Of a DNA stretch of 64,000 nt, positions 8,060 through 16,443 are shown piece after piece (the first letter of the stretch is position 1; every line of letters starts with the position of its first letter). A program made the translations under genes and the position numbers. The notes beneath the pieces are model-generated. The model worked only from the letters and a program-made list of their open reading frames with translations, did not search any database and was not told where the DNA came from. The DNA is taken from contig NZ_SZVS01000006.1 of NCBI RefSeq assembly GCF_007670255.1, positions 237,965 through 301,964 on the forward strand. Direction: 5' to 3'. The stretch comes from Paenarthrobacter nicotinovorans (GTDB lineage Bacteria > Actinomycetota > Actinomycetes > Actinomycetales > Micrococcaceae).

Positions 8060-8875
8060 TTAGAGGAGTGTCTCGAGGTATTTTTTGCTGATTTTGGCTG
8101 CTTCGCTGGGGTCGCCGTCGTAATTGTCGAGCTCGACCATCAGCCAGCTGTCGTATCCGCTTTCGCGGATCGCAGCGATGATGTCGGGAAAATCGAGGTC
8201 ACCTTCGCCCAGCGGCAGGAAGGTGAAGGGGTCTTCCCGGAAGTCCTTGAGGTGGACGTGCCGGATCCGGTCGGAGTACTTGCGGATAACTGCGGCCGGA
8301 TCGGCTCCGCCTGCTGCCAGGTGGGCGGTGTCGGGGCAGAAACCGATCCTGGTCAGCGGCATGAGCTTGTCCAGTTCGTCCGGGCTCTCCACGATCGTGC
8401 TCAAATGTGGGTGGTAGCTCGCCGACAGTCCGAAGCTCTCCGCGATGTCCGTCACCCGGTCAAGAGCATGGCCCAGGAGGTAGTAGTCCTGCTCGGTGGT
8501 GCCGGCCGCCCGCCGTGCACCGCCCCCAACCACCAGCCGTTCGGCTCCGAAACTTGCCGCCAGTTCCGCCGCGCGGTGGATCCGGTGCATCTCGTCCGGA
8601 AGGATGTCGGCGTAGATGAAGTTGGCGCCTGTATACACGCTCGTCAGCTCGACTCCGTTGCTGCTGAGGATCCCTTTGAGCTCTTCGGGCTTGTCGGCGT
8701 ATTCGGCCAGGTTTCCGTCGAACATCTCCACGCCCTGATATCCGACGGCGGCAATGTCACGTACCGCGTCGTGCATGGAGCCGTGGGTCAGGTAGAAAAG
8801 GTCCTTGACGCTCGTCACGCCTTGGGGGTGGCCGACCACGCCGCCCCAAGTGATGGAACAGTAACCAAGTTTCAT
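8060..8875 (-). CDS. Sugar phosphate isomerase/epimerase family TIM barrel (IolE/LgdB-like)
   Basis: This 271-aa protein has the xylose-isomerase-like TIM-barrel fold. Metal ligands of the family are visible: Glu in YQGVEMFDGN, Glu/His around SASYHPHLSTIVESPDE, Asp-His in FCPDTAHLAAGG, the RHVHLKD motif and the final Glu in WLMVELDNYDGD. Such proteins isomerise, epimerise or dehydrate keto-sugars, as IolE does with 2-keto-inositol. In the levoglucosan scheme LgdB proteins open the anhydro bridge of 3-keto-levoglucosan, which would fit the flanking dehydrogenases. The start overlaps the upstream gene by 4 nt (ATGA), and the next gene follows 30 nt downstream. Confidence 0.88.
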   Translation of the reverse strand: MKLGYCSITWGGVVGHPQGVTSVKDLFYLTHGSMHDAVRDIAAVGYQGVEMFDGNLAEYADKPEELKGILSSNGVELTSVYTGANFIYADILPDEMHRIHRAAELAASFGAERLVVGGGARRAAGTTEQDYYLLGHALDRVTDIAESFGLSASYHPHLSTIVESPDELDKLMPLTRIGFCPDTAHLAAGGADPAAVIRKYSDRIRHVHLKDFREDPFTFLPLGEGDLDFPDIIAAIRESGYDSWLMVELDNYDGDPSEAAKISKKYLETLL

Positions 8876-10023
8876 TGCATTTGCCTTTCAGCTGGGTAAG
8901 ACGTGTGGAATTCGGAGGGGCCGTCAGTAGTGGGAACGTCGACCCATGACTGCCGTGCCGCGGAGGCGACAACTGCTTCGGTCAGGACGGCTGCCCGGAG
9001 ACCGTCGCGGAAGCCGGGCAGACCTTCGGGCGCGTGGCCCCGGACGGCTGCGTAGGTGTCCGAGATGAAGGCATTGAAGCTGTCCTGGTACCCCTGCGGG
9101 TGCCCCGCCGGGAGCGTGGCGTAACGCCGCCCGCCCTGAGTGGAAAGGGTCTGCGGGCCCACAGCAATGTGTGAGGTGGAATCGACGCGCCCGATGTGCA
9201 GGGTGTCCGGTGTTTCCTGGTTGAAGCTGAAGGATGCTTCCGTGCCATCGAAGGAGAACCACAGACGGTTCTTCCTCCCTGGACTGACCTGGCTCACCAC
9301 CAACGAGCCGGTGGCCCCTTTGTCGGTCTCGAAGAGCAGTGTTGCTCCGTCCTCCGTTGACACCTGCGAGAGGTGGCCGTGGGTTTCACGTTTCTCGTGG
9401 GCCCGGCTGGTGTTGGCCATGAGCCGGGTGATGCGGTGTCCCGTGGTGAACTCCATCAGGTCGCACCAGTGAACGCCGATGTCACCAAACGCCCTTGATG
9501 CTCCTCCGAGCGTGGAGTCGACCCTCCAGTTCGTTGCCGTCGCACCTGCCAGCCAGTCCTGCAGGTAGGACCCGTGGAGCAACCAGAGGCTGCCCGCGTC
9601 CCCGTTGAGGATGCGGTCCCTGGCCTCACGGACCGCCGGATAGAACCGGTAGACGAAGGGGACACCGGTCACGACGTTGGCCTGTTCCGCGAGGGATGTC
9701 AGTTCCTTGGCATCCTCGACGCTGGTGGCCAGGGGCTTCTCGCACACCACTGCCTTGCCTGCCGCGATGGCCAGGCGTGCCAGATCCGCGTGCGTGGCGT
9801 TTGGCGTGCAGATATGGACAACGTCCACATCGTCCCGTGCGATCAGTGACTCCGGGGAATCGGCCGCGGCGAGTGCACCGAGCCGGGTGACGGCGGCTTC
9901 GGCACTGGCCCGGCTGCTGCCGGCAACGGCACTGATGGCGCTTCCTGCCGCGCGGACGGCGTGGGAGTGGACTGCACCCATGAACCCCGTGCCGATGATG
10001 CCTGCGCGTGGTGTGGACGTCAT
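8872..10023 (-). CDS. Gfo/Idh/MocA oxidoreductase (second copy, LgdC-like candidate)
   Basis: This is a 383-aa NAD(P)-dependent dehydrogenase, distinct in sequence from the one at 6857-8029. It has the Rossmann motif GIIGTGFMG (residues 8-16), VCEKPLA and, in the C-terminal domain, FGDIGVHWCDLMEF with the usual Asp and His. In a 3-keto-sugar pathway this enzyme would reduce 3-keto-glucose to glucose, recycling the NADH made by the first dehydrogenase. That role is inferred from gene order. The ATG is 6 nt after the permease stop, and the gene overlaps the next one by 4 nt. Confidence 0.88.
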   Translation of the reverse strand: MTSTPRAGIIGTGFMGAVHSHAVRAAGSAISAVAGSSRASAEAAVTRLGALAAADSPESLIARDDVDVVHICTPNATHADLARLAIAAGKAVVCEKPLATSVEDAKELTSLAEQANVVTGVPFVYRFYPAVREARDRILNGDAGSLWLLHGSYLQDWLAGATATNWRVDSTLGGASRAFGDIGVHWCDLMEFTTGHRITRLMANTSRAHEKRETHGHLSQVSTEDGATLLFETDKGATGSLVVSQVSPGRKNRLWFSFDGTEASFSFNQETPDTLHIGRVDSTSHIAVGPQTLSTQGGRRYATLPAGHPQGYQDSFNAFISDTYAAVRGHAPEGLPGFRDGLRAAVLTEAVVASAARQSWVDVPTTDGPSEFHTSYPAERQMQ

Positions 10024-10029
10024 GCCCGG

Positions 10030-11016
10030 TCACTTCTTCCGGGCGAGTGCGACCGCCAGGATGATGATCGCGCCGCGGACCACCTGCTGCTGGCTGCTGT
10101 CGAGGCCTGCCAGGATCAGTCCGTTGTTGATCAGGCCGATCAGGAGGGCACCGAAGAGCGTTCCGATGATGGAACCGAAACCGCCGAAGAGGCTGGTCCC
10201 GCCCAGGATGACTGCAGCAATGGCCGAGAGTTCATCGCCTGCGCCCCACTGGAACCGTCCCGACTGGAGACGTCCGGCGTAGAGCATTCCGGCGACACTG
10301 GCCACCATGCCGGAGATCAGCAGCACCTGGAACTTGATGCGCTTGGTGTTGATTCCGGTGAACTCCGAGGCGTTGCGGTTGCCACCGGTGGCCAGGACCT
10401 GCCGGCCGAACCGGGTGCGGTTCAAGACGACGGCGCCGATGGCCACAAAGATGCCGCTCCAGACCACCAGGCCCGGAATGGGACCGAAGTTGCCGGAACC
10501 GAACAGTGTGTTGAAGGTGTCGTTCAGGATGGGCTGGGGTGCTGATGCCGTGATCCACTGCGCGACGCCCACGGCAATGCCGAGCATACCCAGGGTCACC
10601 AGGAAGGACGGAATCCCAAGGAGGCTGACCAGCGCTCCGTTGACCGATCCGACCACCAGGCCCACGGCCAAACCGGCGAGGATGCCTGGAACCAGGCCCC
10701 ACTGTGAAAGGGCCATCGCGGTGCAGACGCTGGAAAGACCGGCCACCGAGCCCACGCTCAGGTCGATCTCGGCACAGGCGATGACGTACGTCATGCCCAC
10801 GGCGATGACCGTGATGGTGGCCGTCTGCCGGAAGATGTTCAGGAGGTTGTTCGGCGACAGGAATCCCTGGTCGCGCAGCAGGACCGCGAAGATCAGGAAG
10901 ACGACGACGAAACCGATGTAGATGACGTAGCGTCGCCAGTCCAGGTCCTTGAGAATGGTGCTGACGTTGCGGGGTGCCCCGGTGTCCCGTGGCGCGATGG
11001 TGTTTGTCTTGCTCAC
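10030..11016 (-). CDS. Sugar ABC transporter permease (RbsC family)
   Basis: This is a 328-aa membrane subunit of a CUT2-type carbohydrate importer. Eight to ten hydrophobic segments start near residue 34 (VIYIGFVVVFLIFAVLL). The family motif is visible at GMTYVIACAEIDLSVGSVAG and again at AIAAVILGGTSLFGGFGSIIGT near the C-terminus. It would form a homodimeric channel energised by the ATPase encoded just upstream. The GTG start is preceded by GGGAG and lies 3 nt after the ATPase gene. The substrate is probably the sugar processed by the enzymes downstream. Confidence 0.93.
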   Translation of the reverse strand: MSKTNTIAPRDTGAPRNVSTILKDLDWRRYVIYIGFVVVFLIFAVLLRDQGFLSPNNLLNIFRQTATITVIAVGMTYVIACAEIDLSVGSVAGLSSVCTAMALSQWGLVPGILAGLAVGLVVGSVNGALVSLLGIPSFLVTLGMLGIAVGVAQWITASAPQPILNDTFNTLFGSGNFGPIPGLVVWSGIFVAIGAVVLNRTRFGRQVLATGGNRNASEFTGINTKRIKFQVLLISGMVASVAGMLYAGRLQSGRFQWGAGDELSAIAAVILGGTSLFGGFGSIIGTLFGALLIGLINNGLILAGLDSSQQQVVRGAIIILAVALARKK

Positions 11017-11019
11017 TGT

Positions 11020-12528
11020 TCAGACTCCCTGGACTGCAAGTTGTAGATATTCCTCGTCAGCAATGTCGCTGCGGGGGATGTCGCGGATGATGGAGCCGTC
11101 CTTGAGGACGAGGACGCGGTCGCTGACCGCGAGTAGTTCGGGGTATTCGGAAGAGATGACGATGATGGCTTTGCCATCACTGGCCAGCTCACGGATCATG
11201 TCGAGAATCTCGCTCTTGGTACCGATGTCGACGCCGGCAGTCGGCTCATCGAGGATGAGGATGTCGGGATCGGTTCCCAGCCATTTGGCGATGACCACCT
11301 TTTGTTGGTTGCCGCCCGAGAGCAGGCGCACGGGGCGGTGGGGGTGCGCGACCTTTACTGCGAATCTCTTGATCAGCGATGCGGACAACTCATTGCCTTT
11401 GGCACCGTCCAGAAGGGGACCCCGTTGGATGTTCTTCAGCAGCGGCAGCAGCAGGTTGTCCTGGACAGAGTGCTCCAGGACCAGCCCCTGCGCCCTGCGG
11501 TCCTCCGGGACCAGGGCGATGCCGGCGGTGATGGCCTGTGGCGGCGAGGCAAGGGCCACCTTCCTGCCGCGGATCAGGACCTGGCCGCTGTCCAGTTTGT
11601 CGATGCCGAAAAGTGCACGGGCGAGCTCCGTCCGTCCGCTGCCCATGAGTCCGGCCAAACCAAGGATCTCGCCTGGCCGCAGGGCAAAGGACACGTCCCG
11701 GACCCGGTGACCCGCGTTCAGTCCGCGGACCTCCAGCAGCGGCTCGTCGTCGTCGCGGATGTCGTTCCGCGCCCGATAGGAGAGCTGGCCCTCGACCTTC
11801 TTGCCGACGATTCCTTCGACAATCTGTTCGGGAGTAACGGCGGTCAGCGGCTCGGTGAGCAAGTGCTTTCCGTCGCGGAGGATAGTGATCCGGTCTGCGA
11901 GCCTGTACACCTCATCCATACGGTGGGAGATGTAAATGATGGAGATTCCGCGCTGTTTCAGCCGGTCGATGAGTTCGAAAAGCGATTCGGATTCATGCCG
12001 TGCCAAACTTGCCGTGGGCTCGTCCATAATCAGAACCTGGGCGTTCTGCGCCAAGGCTTTGGCGATCTCCGTCAGTTGCCAATAGGCGGTGCCCAACCGC
12101 GAGACTTGCGCGCCGGCGTCGACATCCACTTCCATCTCCGCGAAGACTTCCTTGGCCCGCCGCACCGCGGCGCGGTCATCGATGAGTCCGCCCCGGCCGA
12201 GGGGCTCGGTGCCCAGGAAGATATTCTGCGCAACAGTCAGGCTGGGTACCAGGCTGAATTCCTGGAAGACCATCCCGATCCCGGCGGACTTGGCGTCCTG
12301 GATCGAGTTGATGGCGGCCGGTTTGCCGCCGATCAGGATTTCTCCGGCGTCTGCCTGGTAGACGCCTTGCAGGATCTTCATGAGGGTGGATTTGCCGGCC
12401 CCGTTACCGCCGGCCAGCGCGTGGACCTCGCCTTTGCGGACATCGAAGCCGACATCCTTCAGGACTGACACGCCGTTGAAGGCCTTGGATATCGAGCGCA
12501 TCTCGACGACATTGTCTGCGGTGTTCAT
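11020..12528 (-). CDS. Sugar ABC transporter ATP-binding protein (RbsA family)
   Basis: This is a 502-aa double-ATPase subunit typical of CUT2 importers. The first half has Walker A GGNGAGKST (residues 40-48) and Walker B VLIMDEPTASL. The second half has the degenerate Walker A GLMGSGRTELARAL and LSGGNQQKVVIAKWL followed by ILILDEPTAGVDIGTK. The ATG at 12528 is chosen because it gives the family N-terminus and has AAAGGGCGG upstream; the frame is open for 47 further codons, but that extension is Arg/Thr-rich and unlike the family. It lies between the binding-protein and permease genes in a single operon. Confidence 0.94.
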   Translation of the reverse strand: MNTADNVVEMRSISKAFNGVSVLKDVGFDVRKGEVHALAGGNGAGKSTLMKILQGVYQADAGEILIGGKPAAINSIQDAKSAGIGMVFQEFSLVPSLTVAQNIFLGTEPLGRGGLIDDRAAVRRAKEVFAEMEVDVDAGAQVSRLGTAYWQLTEIAKALAQNAQVLIMDEPTASLARHESESLFELIDRLKQRGISIIYISHRMDEVYRLADRITILRDGKHLLTEPLTAVTPEQIVEGIVGKKVEGQLSYRARNDIRDDDEPLLEVRGLNAGHRVRDVSFALRPGEILGLAGLMGSGRTELARALFGIDKLDSGQVLIRGRKVALASPPQAITAGIALVPEDRRAQGLVLEHSVQDNLLLPLLKNIQRGPLLDGAKGNELSASLIKRFAVKVAHPHRPVRLLSGGNQQKVVIAKWLGTDPDILILDEPTAGVDIGTKSEILDMIRELASDGKAIIVISSEYPELLAVSDRVLVLKDGSIIRDIPRSDIADEEYLQLAVQGV

Positions 12529-12583
12529 TTCCCGCCCTTTCGGCGCGGTGCGGGGGAGACATCCCCCGCACCGTCGGGTCTGG

Positions 12584-13744
12584 CTACTTCTTGTAGGAGT
12601 CCTGGATGTCCTTGGGTGCGTCCTCGTGGTAGACCTGCTTCCAGGCATCAAGAACGTTCGAGTGGTCAACCGGGAGGGCGCTCAACGCCACGTAGGGAGG
12701 GGCCTGCTTGCCGATAAGCGCTCCTGCGGCGAGCCGGGCCTCGGTGACGCCCTGGTCGAACGGAACCTGGGCGCCGAGGCCGACGACGAGTTCGTCCTTG
12801 GCCAGCGCGATGGCCACGTTCTTGCCGAGGTCCTCCGTGGCGATCTTCAGGTCCTGCCGGCCGGCCGCGCGGGCTGCCGCCATGACGCCCTCTGCCGGAA
12901 CGTCCCACACTGCCCAGATGCCGGCGAGGTCGGGGTACTTGCTGATCATGGCGTTGGCAGCAGCCTGCGCGTCTCCAGCGAAGTCAGGGCCTGCGATGCC
13001 CTTTTCCTCCACGATCTGGATGTCCGGGTATTCCTTGGTGATCGTGTCCTTGAATCCTTCATGGCGCTGCTTGGTCACGAAGAAATCGGCCTGGTGAAAG
13101 ACGAGGCCAATCTTGCCCTTGCCGCCCAGGGCTTTGGCCATCTGGTGGGCGGACACGACGCCGTTGCCATAGTTGTCGGCGGATACGACTGAAACGTAGT
13201 CCGTCCCCGGGGTCAGTCCCTGCGGGACATTGTCCATGAAGACGAGCTTGGCGCCGGCAGCAGCGGCCTTCTTGTAAGCCGAGGCCGTGGCCACGGGGTC
13301 CGTGGGGATGGAGACGACAACATCCGGGTTCTGCGTCATCACAGTCTCAATGTCGGAGACCTGCTTGTCCGGCTTGAAGTTGGCGTCCGTTGTGGCGATG
13401 ACCTTGATGCCGAGCTTCTCGAATTCGCTCTTGAGGCCGTTGACCTGGGCAGTGGCCCAGTCATTGCCGCCGTAGTGCATCACGATCGCGGCCTTGGCGT
13501 TGAGTCCCTTGATCTTCTGGATTTCATCGGCGGTCAGCTCTGCCACTGAAGCGGGTGAGGGCGTTTCACCATTTGGCCCTTTGCTCAGGACCTGCCCTTT
13601 GATTTTGTCCAGGGCCTGGGTGGCCTTTTCTGACACACCGGCGTCAGGTGCGTTTGAGGTGCCCGCTGCTGAGCTGCTGCACGAGGCCACGGAAAGTGAC
13701 AGGACAGCGGCCAAAGCCACGAGGGGAAGCCTGCGGATCATCAT
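12584..13744 (-). CDS. Sugar ABC transporter substrate-binding lipoprotein (RbsB-like)
   Basis: This is a 386-aa extracytoplasmic solute-binding protein of the ribose/galactose (periplasmic-binding-protein-like I) type. It has a signal peptide with lipobox LSVASC, so the mature protein starts at Cys22 and is lipid-anchored. Family features include KAAIVMHYGGNDWATAQVNGLK, VSIPTDPVATASAYKKAAAAGAK in short pieces, and LVFMDNVPQG. It captures the sugar for the RbsA/RbsC-like transporter encoded next. It is the first gene of the seven-gene minus-strand operon, and its GGAG site lies 4 nt before the first ATG. Two LacI-type operators cover the promoter about 200 nt upstream. Confidence 0.93.
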   Translation of the reverse strand: MMIRRLPLVALAAVLSLSVASCSSSAAGTSNAPDAGVSEKATQALDKIKGQVLSKGPNGETPSPASVAELTADEIQKIKGLNAKAAIVMHYGGNDWATAQVNGLKSEFEKLGIKVIATTDANFKPDKQVSDIETVMTQNPDVVVSIPTDPVATASAYKKAAAAGAKLVFMDNVPQGLTPGTDYVSVVSADNYGNGVVSAHQMAKALGGKGKIGLVFHQADFFVTKQRHEGFKDTITKEYPDIQIVEEKGIAGPDFAGDAQAAANAMISKYPDLAGIWAVWDVPAEGVMAAARAAGRQDLKIATEDLGKNVAIALAKDELVVGLGAQVPFDQGVTEARLAAGALIGKQAPPYVALSALPVDHSNVLDAWKQVYHEDAPKDIQDSYKK

Positions 13745-13915
13745 TGTTCTCCAGTGCTTATGAGGGGATGTGGTGAGGGCGGGTTCCAGCGTGGCTGGAA
13801 CCGGCGAGGGGGGCGGGCCCTCCTCGGCCGAACCGTCGATGGTGGACGCCGAAGAGCCTGCGGGGGTGCCAGTTTCATCCGTGGTGAATCTGGGCCGTAA
13901 TCGCTAACGGACATT

Positions 13916-13931
13916 CCGTGAACGTTTACGG
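13916..13931. promoter_or_regulatory. LacI-type operator (site 2, at the operon start point)
   Basis: CCGTGAACGTTTACGG is a 16-bp palindrome with one mismatched pair and the central ACGT typical of LacI/GalR operators. It covers the expected transcription start of the minus-strand sugar operon. Its centre is 22 bp, about two helical turns, from the centre of the second site. Confidence 0.75.
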
Positions 13932-13936
13932 AACCG

Positions 13937-13966
13937 ATCGTAAACGTTTACGGTAGAGAGTGTCAA
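13937..13966 (-). promoter_or_regulatory. Promoter of the sugar ABC/dehydrogenase operon
   Basis: On the minus strand TTGACA (13966-13961), an 18-nt spacer and TACGAT (13942-13937) form a good housekeeping-sigma promoter. The perfect operator at 13939-13952 lies over the spacer and -10, and the second operator over the start point, so repressor binding would exclude polymerase. Confidence 0.65.
13939..13952. promoter_or_regulatory. LacI-type operator (site 1, perfect palindrome)
   Basis: CGTAAACGTTTACG is a perfect 14-bp palindrome of LacI/GalR operator type. It overlaps the promoter spacer and -10 of the sugar operon and lies about 115 bp upstream of the divergent lacI-family gene, which most likely encodes its binding protein. 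The rest of the 320-nt gap (13745-14065) shows no other clear element. Confidence 0.8.
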
Positions 13967-14065
13967 ACATCACGTCCGCCCGGTTTTTGGCTAACCGGAG
14001 AGGGCGTACGCACGTAGTATTGGTACGCATCGGCCCGGTTGAACGGTGCGGGGACAGGAGAGAGC

Positions 14066-15109
14066 GTGTCAGGCAGGACTAACGGGCAAACAGGCGCCAC
14101 GTTGCGGCGGAAGCCGACCATCAACGACGTCGCGGACATCGCGGGCGTCTCCTTTGGCACCGTCTCGCGGGTCCTGAACAACGCCCCGGACGTCAGTGCG
14201 GCCACGCGCGAACGCGTCCTGCAGGCCATCAAGGACATCGGCTACCGCAGGAACCGGGCGGCGACTGCGCTTGTCACCAACCGGTCAACGTCCATCGGGC
14301 TGCTCTCGGACGGCTCCCCGCGGTTCGGCCCGGTAGGGACTCTCATGGCCTTGGAAACCGTCGCACGGAAGAAGGGCTACGCCACCACTGTCATCAGTGT
14401 CGAGCAACCCTATGAGGAATCAGTGCAGGCGGCGCTGGACACCTTGGACGATACCGGCGTCGGAGGGATCATCGTTGTTGCCCCCTTGGTGGACATGGCA
14501 TCGGCGGTCTGGAATTCCTCCTGCCGGGTACCCGTGGAGATGATCGCTGCCGGAGCATCGTCAACGTCCCGCGTTTTCACTTATTCAGAAGACCAGGAGC
14601 TCGGAGCCCGGCTCGCCACCCAGCACCTCATAGACCTCGGCCATACCGATATCGCCCATCTGGCAGGCTCCATGGACTGGTTCGACGGGCGGGTACGAAA
14701 GCGCGGGTGGGAGGCCGCGTTGCGTGGCGCCGGTCTCCCTGAGGGTCTATGCCTGGAGGGAGATTGGAGTCCCCGCTGGGCCTACGAAACCGGCCTTGAC
14801 CTCGTCCGGGAAAACAGGGTCCCTCAAGCCATCTTTGCGGCGAGCGACCATACGGCCCTGGGGCTCATCCGTGCGTTAACCGAAAACGGGATCCGGGTTC
14901 CGGAGGACGTCAGTGTGGTTGGCTTCGACGACATTGAAGGTTCGGACTATTTCCTGCCTCCGCTGACCACCGTGCGCCAGGATTTCACGGCCCTGGCGCT
15001 GATGAGCATGGAGGTGCTCCTGGGTGCCATGGAAGGAAGGGAAGTTGACCGCACTCCAATCGCACCCACACTTGTTGTGCGCAACAGCTCCAGGCGCGTA
15101 GCCTCGTAG
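14066..15109 (+). CDS. LacI family transcriptional regulator
   Basis: This is a 347-aa LacI/GalR repressor. The helix-turn-helix is PTINDVADIAGVSFGTVSRV, followed by the hinge VLQAIKDIGYRRNRAATALV. The effector-binding domain (about residues 70-345) contains the family patterns AAGASSTSRVFTYSE and VVGFDDIEGSDYFLPPLTTV. The GTG at 14066 is chosen because AGGAGAG lies just upstream; an in-frame TTG at 14039 has no such site. The gene is divergent from the sugar operon, and two LacI-type palindromes lie between them, so it should repress that operon and probably itself until the sugar or a catabolite binds. Confidence 0.92.
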   Translation: MSGRTNGQTGATLRRKPTINDVADIAGVSFGTVSRVLNNAPDVSAATRERVLQAIKDIGYRRNRAATALVTNRSTSIGLLSDGSPRFGPVGTLMALETVARKKGYATTVISVEQPYEESVQAALDTLDDTGVGGIIVVAPLVDMASAVWNSSCRVPVEMIAAGASSTSRVFTYSEDQELGARLATQHLIDLGHTDIAHLAGSMDWFDGRVRKRGWEAALRGAGLPEGLCLEGDWSPRWAYETGLDLVRENRVPQAIFAASDHTALGLIRALTENGIRVPEDVSVVGFDDIEGSDYFLPPLTTVRQDFTALALMSMEVLLGAMEGREVDRTPIAPTLVVRNSSRRVAS

Positions 15110-15129
15110 GACCCACCCGAGGAGCAATC

Positions 15130-15771
15130 ATGAACGGTCGGATCCTTTCAGCCCGCCGTGCCGTTATCTGCGCAGGCTTTGGGGTGGTGGCCGGAGCCGC
15201 GGCTGGTCTGGCGGTGTCACCGACCCTTTCGCCCTTGGTTGCCTGGTGCATGGCAGGTCTCATCGCCCTGGTGTGGGCGTGGCGGCTCTGCTGGGGCCAG
15301 GACCCGCCCGGGACTGAACGCATTGCACGCGAAGAATCAGCCTCACGGTTGACCGACAACGCAATCATCACAGCGTGCCTGGCGAGCATCGCCGCCGTGG
15401 GAGTTGCGTTGATCCAGTCGGGAAACCGGGACGGTGATCCGGTGTCTGTCGCCCTGGTCATAGTCGGGGTTCTCGGCACGATAGTCGCCTGGGCCCTGGT
15501 CAACACGGTCTATGCCTTGAAATACGCCCGGATGTACTACATCGACCGTGACGGTGGCGGCTTTGACGACAAGGACGGCAGGCAACCGGCTTACAGCGAC
15601 TTCGCGTACTTCGCCTTCACGGTTGGCATGACCTACGCCCCGCCTGAAGTCGAGACGGGAAGCACCGAGATCCGCCGTAAAGCCCTTCTTCATGCTCTCT
15701 TGTCCTATTTCTTTGGAACAGTCCTGATCGCCGTTTCCCTCAACGCGATCACCAATCTCAGCCAAGGGTGA
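15130..15771 (+). CDS. DUF1345 family membrane protein
   Basis: This is a 213-aa integral membrane protein of the DUF1345 family. Hydrophobic segments lie near residues 11-31, 35-52, 77-97, 106-130 and 188-208. The family signature YSDFAYFAFTVGMTY lies near residue 158. The function of the family is unknown. It begins 20 nt after the lacI-family gene on the same strand, so it may be co-transcribed, although nothing ties it to sugar use. A 17-bp hairpin immediately follows its stop codon. Confidence 0.85.
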   Translation: MNGRILSARRAVICAGFGVVAGAAAGLAVSPTLSPLVAWCMAGLIALVWAWRLCWGQDPPGTERIAREESASRLTDNAIITACLASIAAVGVALIQSGNRDGDPVSVALVIVGVLGTIVAWALVNTVYALKYARMYYIDRDGGGFDDKDGRQPAYSDFAYFAFTVGMTYAPPEVETGSTEIRRKALLHALLSYFFGTVLIAVSLNAITNLSQG

Positions 15772-15773
15772 CG

Positions 15774-15814
15774 TGCAAGGGCCACCAGCATGTTGGTTGC
15801 TGGTGGCCCTTGCA
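15774..15814. terminator. Hairpin downstream of DUF1345 gene
   Basis: A perfect 17-bp stem (TGCAAGGGCCACCAGCA at 15774-15790 and its complement at 15798-15814) has a 7-nt loop and lies 2 nt after the DUF1345 stop, facing the convergent gene that ends at 15850. There is no T tract. Confidence 0.75.
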
Positions 15815-15849
15815 GCCTTGCAGCGGTCAACGCGGGGGAGTTGTACGGC

Positions 15850-16431
15850 TCACCTGCGCTTCCGCAGTCTGCGGAGGACGACGACGGCGAGGCCGCCCGC
15901 CGCCAGCGCCCACGGGCCACCGACGATGATCGGATCCATCCACTGGTGGTTGAGGTCGACGCGCTTTTGCCCCACCCGGGAACGGACACCTCCACGGGAG
16001 AACTCGCTCAGTACGCCCGTCTCCGTAATGGGGTTGTCCGGCCGCAGTGTGGCGAACGAACGGAGGTGGTGCTCCCAGGCGTCCACTCTGTCTGCTGCTA
16101 CCAGCAGCAGCCAGTGGGCAGCCCGGCCCTCACTGTACTTGTAGGCGTATTTCCGGATGGCGCCCGAGACCCCCGCCGGAGGAGTGGAGGTTCCAAAGAC
16201 GGGTGGCAGGAAGGCGTGTTCCACCGACCGTTCCCGGGGCCACTTCTCTGGCTGGCGCTCCGGGAAGTCCCAGCGAGCGCCGGTTTCGATGCCGGGTTGT
16301 TCGCGGGGGTAGGAGGGGCGGTCGGCCGGGTCGAGATCGGCACCCCACCCCGGAATCCGGGCCCGCAAACTCTCTGCGGACTCTCTTTCGCCAGTCTTTT
16401 CCGAGACATAAGGCGTGGCTGTTTTAATCAA
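15850..16431 (-). CDS. Hypothetical protein with C-terminal membrane anchor
   Basis: I do not recognise this 193-aa protein. It is polar and Pro/Arg-rich over residues 1-90, has a more folded-looking stretch at about 90-165 (HWLLLVAADRVDAWEHHL), and ends in one hydrophobic helix (about 168-186) followed by RRLRKRR. This suggests a tail-anchored protein with most of its mass in the cytoplasm. The TTG start has GGGAG about 8 nt upstream and lies 12 nt after the stop of a zinc dehydrogenase gene, so it is probably the last gene of that operon. Confidence 0.7.
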   Translation of the reverse strand: MIKTATPYVSEKTGERESAESLRARIPGWGADLDPADRPSYPREQPGIETGARWDFPERQPEKWPRERSVEHAFLPPVFGTSTPPAGVSGAIRKYAYKYSEGRAAHWLLLVAADRVDAWEHHLRSFATLRPDNPITETGVLSEFSRGGVRSRVGQKRVDLNHQWMDPIIVGGPWALAAGGLAVVVLRRLRKRR

Positions 16432-16443
16432 GGTGTGCTCCCT

